Position numbers and translations under genes: made by a program
From: Lysinibacillus xylanilyticus
GTDB taxonomy: Bacteria; Bacillota; Bacilli; Bacillales_A; Planococcaceae
Direction: 5' to 3'
Length of the DNA stretch: 64,000 nucleotides
Assembly: GCF_001708185.1 (NCBI RefSeq)
Contig: NZ_MDDN01000011.1
Span: 62,001 to 126,000, forward strand
The notes under the pieces: generated by a model
Databases searched by the model: none
Told to the model about the DNA's origin: nothing
The model's input: only the letters and a program-made list of their open reading frames with translations
Shown: positions 60,193-64,000 of the stretch, in pieces
How positions within the stretch are numbered: position 1 is the first letter of the stretch
How the letters are laid out: every line of letters starts with the position of its first letter

Positions 60193-61164
60193 TTAATATT
60201 CTTGAGTAGGACTGCTACTATGAACAACACTTTTTCTCCCTAGTATCATCGTGTAGTAGCTATGTAACAGCATACCAATGATGATGACACCTAGGCCCGC
60301 AAGAGCGATTGGATCTGGGAATGCAATGCCGAGTAATAATACTTCACCAATAATGACAAAGAGTATTTCTGTGGATTGTGTTGCTTCAACTGCTGCGAGC
60401 TTGCCTTGATGATCGCGAACACGGTCAGTCGCAATGAAAAATAAAGTTGTCGCGATGACGCCAGAGCTTATACCTACAAGCAATGATTGTGTCACTTGGC
60501 TGATTGAGGGAAGCCCGACCGTTGCCATTGCATAAATGGCCATAATAATCCATGCGGGCATCGAGGCGATGGTCATGCCAAGAACTCGTTGATATGTATC
60601 GATGCGTCCGCCGCAGACTTCCATCATTTTGCGGTTACCAAGAGGGTAGGCAAAGGCAGCAATGATAACAGGTAAAATGCCAAGCAATAAACTTTTAAAT
60701 GGAACAGACTGTGCTTGTGGTATTTGAATAAGTAAAATTCCGACTAAAATGACACATGAAATTAGCAATGAAATAAGTGGTATCTTTTGACGTTCTGTTT
60801 TCCCAGCGACTACTGAAATAAAGAGGGGAGCTAGTAATACGCCAGCGACAATTGTCAATTGCCATGTGCCAGAAACGAGCCAGCCTGGACCGAATGCTGC
60901 TGCAAATGTCAGCGGTGCATAGAATAATACAAATCCGATAAAGCTCCAAAGCATCCAGGCTACAGGCTGTGCTTTCATTTCACTTGAAAGCTGTGTAAAT
61001 CCTTTGCGATAAAAAACTATAACAAGTAGAAACGGTAACATGAAGAAGTAGCGCAGGGATGCACTCCATAGCCAGCTACCGCCTTGCATTTCCATTGCAT
61101 GATTTAATATAAAAGTAACAGCAAAAAAAAGTGAGGCTAAAATGCCTAATGCAATTTCTTTCAT
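60193..61164 (-). CDS. DMT-superfamily multidrug efflux transporter-like protein
   Basis: The 323-residue protein has ten hydrophobic segments in two similar halves, as in the EamA/EmrE-like drug/metabolite transporter superfamily (opening ALGILASLFFAVTFILNHAM, second half with VEATQSTEILFVIIGEVLLL). The likely role is export of small molecules; substrate unknown. ATG 61164 with GAGGTG is preferred over GTG 61173. Confidence 0.82.
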   Translation of the reverse strand: MKEIALGILASLFFAVTFILNHAMEMQGGSWLWSASLRYFFMLPFLLVIVFYRKGFTQLSSEMKAQPVAWMLWSFIGFVLFYAPLTFAAAFGPGWLVSGTWQLTIVAGVLLAPLFISVVAGKTERQKIPLISLLISCVILVGILLIQIPQAQSVPFKSLLLGILPVIIAAFAYPLGNRKMMEVCGGRIDTYQRVLGMTIASMPAWIIMAIYAMATVGLPSISQVTQSLLVGISSGVIATTLFFIATDRVRDHQGKLAAVEATQSTEILFVIIGEVLLLGIAFPDPIALAGLGVIIIGMLLHSYYTMILGRKSVVHSSSPTQEY

Positions 61165-61221
61165 TAAAGTCACCTCAAAACCTTTTTTAATTTGAAGATT
61201 CAGTTATTTATTTTGAAAAAA

Positions 61222-61252
61222 TTACGAAGAAGGGGTAAACCCTTCTTCGTAA
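61222..61252 (-). terminator. Terminator of pepT
   Basis: TTACGAAGAAGGG pairs perfectly with CCCTTCTTCGTAA across a 5-base loop, and T-rich sequence follows on the minus strand. Confidence 0.82.
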
Positions 61253-62482
61253 CTATTTTCCTTGTTGTTCAAATAGCTGTACGATTTCAATAATAACTTG
61301 TGTTGCTTTTTCCATTGTTTCGGCAGATACATATTCGAATTTACCGTGCATATTTTCGCCACCTGCAAAAATATTTGGTGTCGGTAAGCCCATGTAAGAA
61401 AGTTGAGAACCATCAGTACCGCCACGGATTGGAAGTGTAATTGGTGTAATATCTAACTTTTCCATAGCTGCACGTGCAATATCAACGATTTCTTTTACAG
61501 GCTCAATTTTTTCGCCCATATTATAGTATTGATCTTCAATTGTAATGCTTAAAGCATCTTCACCATATTGAGCTTTCATTTTCGCTGCTGCATCAAGCAT
61601 TAGTTGTTTTTTCGCCTCGAATTTTTGACGGTCATGATCACGTACGATATAGGAAAGCTCGGTATGCTCGATCGCACCTTTAAAGCCCATTAAGTGAATA
61701 AAGCCCTCATAGCCCTCTGTTTTTTCTGGTACAGCATCAATAGGCATTTCATTTTGGAAGGCGATTGCCATTGTGATGGCATTAACCATTTTATTTTTTG
61801 CTGAACCAGGGTGTACACTCGTACCTGTTGTCACTACTTTTACACCTGCTGCATTAAAACTTTCGTATTGTAGCTCGCCAAGAGGTCCGCCATCCATCGT
61901 ATAAGCATAGTCGGCTCCAAATGCAGCGACATCAAATTTATGAGGACCACGGCCGATTTCTTCATCAGGCGTAAAGGCTACACGTAATTTGCCATGTTTA
62001 ATCGAAGGATTATTTATTAAGTATTCCATGGCAGTCATAATTTCAGCGATACCAGCTTTATCGTCAGCGCCTAATAATGTAGTACCATTCGTTGTAATTA
62101 ACGTTTGACCTACATAATTTTTTAGCTCAGGGAAATCTGCTGGAGACATCACTAGATTTTCGTTTAGCTGAATATCTCCACCATCGTAATTGTCAATGCG
62201 CTGTGGATTCACGTTTGTGCCAGTAAAATCTGTCGTAGTGTCAACATGCGCTAAAAAACCTATAGTAGGCACATCTTTATCTGTATTTGCTTCAAGTGTC
62301 GCAAATAAATAACCATTTTCATCTAATGTAATGTCAGTTAGGCCTATTGCAGTAAGTTCATCTTTTAGTACATGCAATAAGTCAAATTGTTTTTGTGTGG
62401 AAGGAGTTGTTTCGCTTGTGAAATCAGATTGTGTATCAATTTTTGCATAGCGAACTAATCGCTCGATTACTTGTTCTTTCAT
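61253..62482 (-). CDS. pepT: Peptidase T (tripeptide aminopeptidase)
   Basis: The 409-residue M20 metallopeptidase has [49 protein letters not shown] and [20 protein letters not shown], the usual two-zinc site and dimerisation domain of PepT. It removes N-terminal residues from tripeptides in the cytoplasm. ATG 62482 follows TAGGAGG at good spacing. Confidence 0.95.
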   Translation of the reverse strand: MKEQVIERLVRYAKIDTQSDFTSETTPSTQKQFDLLHVLKDELTAIGLTDITLDENGYLFATLEANTDKDVPTIGFLAHVDTTTDFTGTNVNPQRIDNYDGGDIQLNENLVMSPADFPELKNYVGQTLITTNGTTLLGADDKAGIAEIMTAMEYLINNPSIKHGKLRVAFTPDEEIGRGPHKFDVAAFGADYAYTMDGGPLGELQYESFNAAGVKVVTTGTSVHPGSAKNKMVNAITMAIAFQNEMPIDAVPEKTEGYEGFIHLMGFKGAIEHTELSYIVRDHDRQKFEAKKQLMLDAAAKMKAQYGEDALSITIEDQYYNMGEKIEPVKEIVDIARAAMEKLDITPITLPIRGGTDGSQLSYMGLPTPNIFAGGENMHGKFEYVSAETMEKATQVIIEIVQLFEQQGK

Positions 62483-62578
62483 AAGTATGGCCTCCTAATG
62501 TGTATGTGTAACTTCTTTCGGCAGGTGTCCAAAAACAAAGCCGATTCCAGACGCAATTATGCTGAGGCATAATTGATA

Positions 62579-63238
62579 TTATTGTAACACTTTACTTCGG
62601 ATTTCGGAATATTGAAGAATACTTAACGCAATAAGTATTTGGGCACTGTAATATGTCAGCATAATAAACTCATGTGAAAATGGTAAGGGCATAACAAATT
62701 TATCAACAGCTAAATAGGAATCAGATGCGATAAATAGCAGAGCTCCAATCGTTGCAAAAGTCGAACCTGTTTTAATCGCAGTCCAACCCATCGTTAATAT
62801 GACAGAAATATAGGCAATTACAGCGAAACCAAGTACGACATCTCCTGATGAAAACACAGTACCTACAATCCACACAGCCATGCTCGCCCCGTAAACGAGT
62901 AATACAATCTTCGCCCAAGTCGGCACTTGTCGTTCATTCGTAGAAGAGAAGGCGAAGATATAAAAAATATGTCCAATCAAGAAGCTCGTTAGCCCAATTA
63001 GAAACCACTGTAGCGTATAATCACCGACCATACAAAACACAAGTCCGATGATAATCAGTAGTTGATATTTTTTAATGCCTAAGTTCTTTTGTGTAGCCGC
63101 TAAAATAATGATTAAAAGCATTGGGATAACTTTAAAAACAAGTTTCAAGCTTTCTGCAATTTGGGAAAAGAAAAAAATATAATAGAAGCCAAACAACATA
63201 ATGAGTGTTAGTAAAATTTTTTTAGACAAATTTCTCAT
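62579..63238 (-). CDS. YhhN/TMEM86-family membrane protein (lysoplasmalogenase-like)
   Basis: The 219-residue protein has about eight membrane segments and the YhhN family pattern, with conserved acidic positions in FCMVGDYTLQWF and FIASDSYLAVDKFV. Relatives act on lysoplasmalogens; the activity of the bacterial members is little known. The ATG at 63238 has AAGGAG upstream. A divergent membrane-protein gene follows at 63396. Confidence 0.85.
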   Translation of the reverse strand: MRNLSKKILLTLIMLFGFYYIFFFSQIAESLKLVFKVIPMLLIIILAATQKNLGIKKYQLLIIIGLVFCMVGDYTLQWFLIGLTSFLIGHIFYIFAFSSTNERQVPTWAKIVLLVYGASMAVWIVGTVFSSGDVVLGFAVIAYISVILTMGWTAIKTGSTFATIGALLFIASDSYLAVDKFVMPLPFSHEFIMLTYYSAQILIALSILQYSEIRSKVLQ

Positions 63239-63395
63239 CTCCTTTTCTTTAAAAATTCTTTATCTATGATAGAATTTCCTGTATTCAAAGTTTTAGGTGA
63301 TACATAAAGAGTTTACTATACACACCTTATGTATGAAACTTTTTTGATATGTAGCCGTAAATAAGTAGACAGTCAGCTAAGAGAGGGTGAACGAA

Positions 63396-64000
63396 ATGAC
63401 CAAGCTATTATTAGCTTCGGCAGTTATTGGACTAATTGCGAGTGTTTTATTAACACCGCTTATAACGAAAAAGCGAGAAGACGGATCTAAAAAGGTAATT
63501 GGATACTTCTTTATAGGTGTATTTGTACTAGGATTTTTAGCTACAGGTATAACAGTATATGTGACAAAAATGGACGTAAACTGGCTTGCTTTTTGGCCAG
63601 CTATTATTCTATTAACATTAGGTGGCGCACTTCTTGCGAGTGGCATTGAAAGAAAAATAAAAGGTGTTTTATTTTTAGCTAGTTTAGGTATTGCGGTGTA
63701 TGTATTATCTGCGCCTTTATGGAATGCTAACGAAAAATTCAAATCAGCTGAAATGAAGGAAGAAGTTGAAATAAAACCGTTTGATGAAACACAGACACCA
63801 GCAAGTGTGCCACCTCAATTTGCGCGTAATAAGATGAAAAAAGCGTTCGGGCAAGTACCGAATACAAGTTATTATGAGCTAGGGCGTTTACAAATTCAAA
63901 AAGTGAATGGTGAGTATGTCTATATAGCTCCAGTTGAGTTCTCTAGCCTCTTTAAATGGATGAATGGTAAAACGACACCTGGTTACTTTATCATGAGCGC
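63396..64000 (+). CDS. Membrane protein cut by the window end
   Basis: ATG 63396 (GAGAGGGTG upstream) opens a frame that stays open to the last base. The first ~110 residues carry three to four membrane segments (LLLASAVIGLIASVLLTPLI and later WLAFWPAIILLTLGGALLAS), followed by an extracellular-looking part (TPASVPPQFARNKMKKAFGQ, YIAPVEFSSLFKWMNGKTTP). I do not recognise the family; the 3' part lies outside the window. Confidence 0.75.
   Translation, partial: MTKLLLASAVIGLIASVLLTPLITKKREDGSKKVIGYFFIGVFVLGFLATGITVYVTKMDVNWLAFWPAIILLTLGGALLASGIERKIKGVLFLASLGIAVYVLSAPLWNANEKFKSAEMKEEVEIKPFDETQTPASVPPQFARNKMKKAFGQVPNTSYYELGRLQIQKVNGEYVYIAPVEFSSLFKWMNGKTTPGYFIMS

Noticed and set aside
1-64000. 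CRISPR arrays, tRNA or rRNA genes, replication origin
   Set aside because: I saw no regularly spaced long repeats with unique spacers, no rRNA core sequences, no tRNA-like cloverleaf and no DnaA-box cluster. The 21-bp arrays are too short-period for CRISPR.

Overview
The window looks like chromosome of a low-GC, Gram-positive endospore former of the Bacillaceae/Planococcaceae, most like Lysinibacillus. The evidence is AT-rich sequence with strong AGGAGG-type ribosome binding sites, frequent TTG/GTG starts, a Ger(x)C germinant-receptor lipoprotein, a bacilliredoxin-like protein, a yqhH-yqhG pair, a complete BceRS-BceAB-type peptide-resistance module, ECF sigma/anti-sigma pairs and many lipoproteins. 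No rRNA, tRNA or CRISPR array was seen. The genus assignment is inference; the class-level assignment is well supported.

Layout. 1-9.9 kb: the end of a histidine kinase read in frame into a NarL-type regulator, an ABC exporter with a LytTR regulator carrying a degenerate ABC domain, a soluble chemoreceptor, yqhH-yqhG, and an ArsR/SRPBCC operon behind a striking inverted repeat. 10-13.3 kb: small unrelated genes (one frameshifted) each bounded by copies of the same imperfect palindrome, resembling a gene-cassette array. 13.3-23 kb: acetoacetate/short-chain fatty-acid uptake and CoA transfer (AtoE, LysR regulator, ScoAB), a uridine-kinase-like protein, a VOC protein, a bacilliredoxin-like protein, an orphan GerC and a nucleoside transporter. 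23-29.3 kb: accessory region with a duplicated HTH/DUF3955 unit, a caspase-like protein, small ORFs, relics of an IS1182-like transposase and a phage terminase, a possible group II intron end and a candidate structured RNA.

29.3-41 kb: envelope and signalling genes: PhnA-like protein, anti-sigma-like protein, HD hydrolase, the Bce-type module with a readable promoter and palindromic operator, and a 1013-residue double histidine kinase next to a receiver-SARP regulator. 41-47 kb: a LysM-3D wall protein, a Cu/Zn superoxide dismutase lipoprotein with all metal ligands, and a TAXI-TRAP transporter with DUF1850. 48-54.5 kb: M20 amidohydrolase, NhaC antiporter, regulator, enolase-superfamily enzyme and GNAT, together suggesting N-acyl amino acid metabolism. 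54.5-64 kb: an ECF sigma/anti-sigma operon with an autoregulatory promoter, a FhuF-like iron reductase, a Fur-box promoter driving a probable small RNA, a secreted-protein gene interrupted at an A AAA AAG heptamer, a GNAT, a DMT-family exporter, PepT, a YhhN protein and a membrane-protein gene cut by the right edge.

Intergenic DNA carries several dispersed repeat families. The most unusual are arrays of short motifs at an exact 21-bp period at 18.05-18.15 kb, 57.63-57.70 kb and 59.46-59.49 kb. The strongest candidates for something new are the palindrome-bounded cassette region, the Fur-controlled RNA, the stand-alone caspase-like protein, the possible -1 frameshift gene and the 21-bp arrays.
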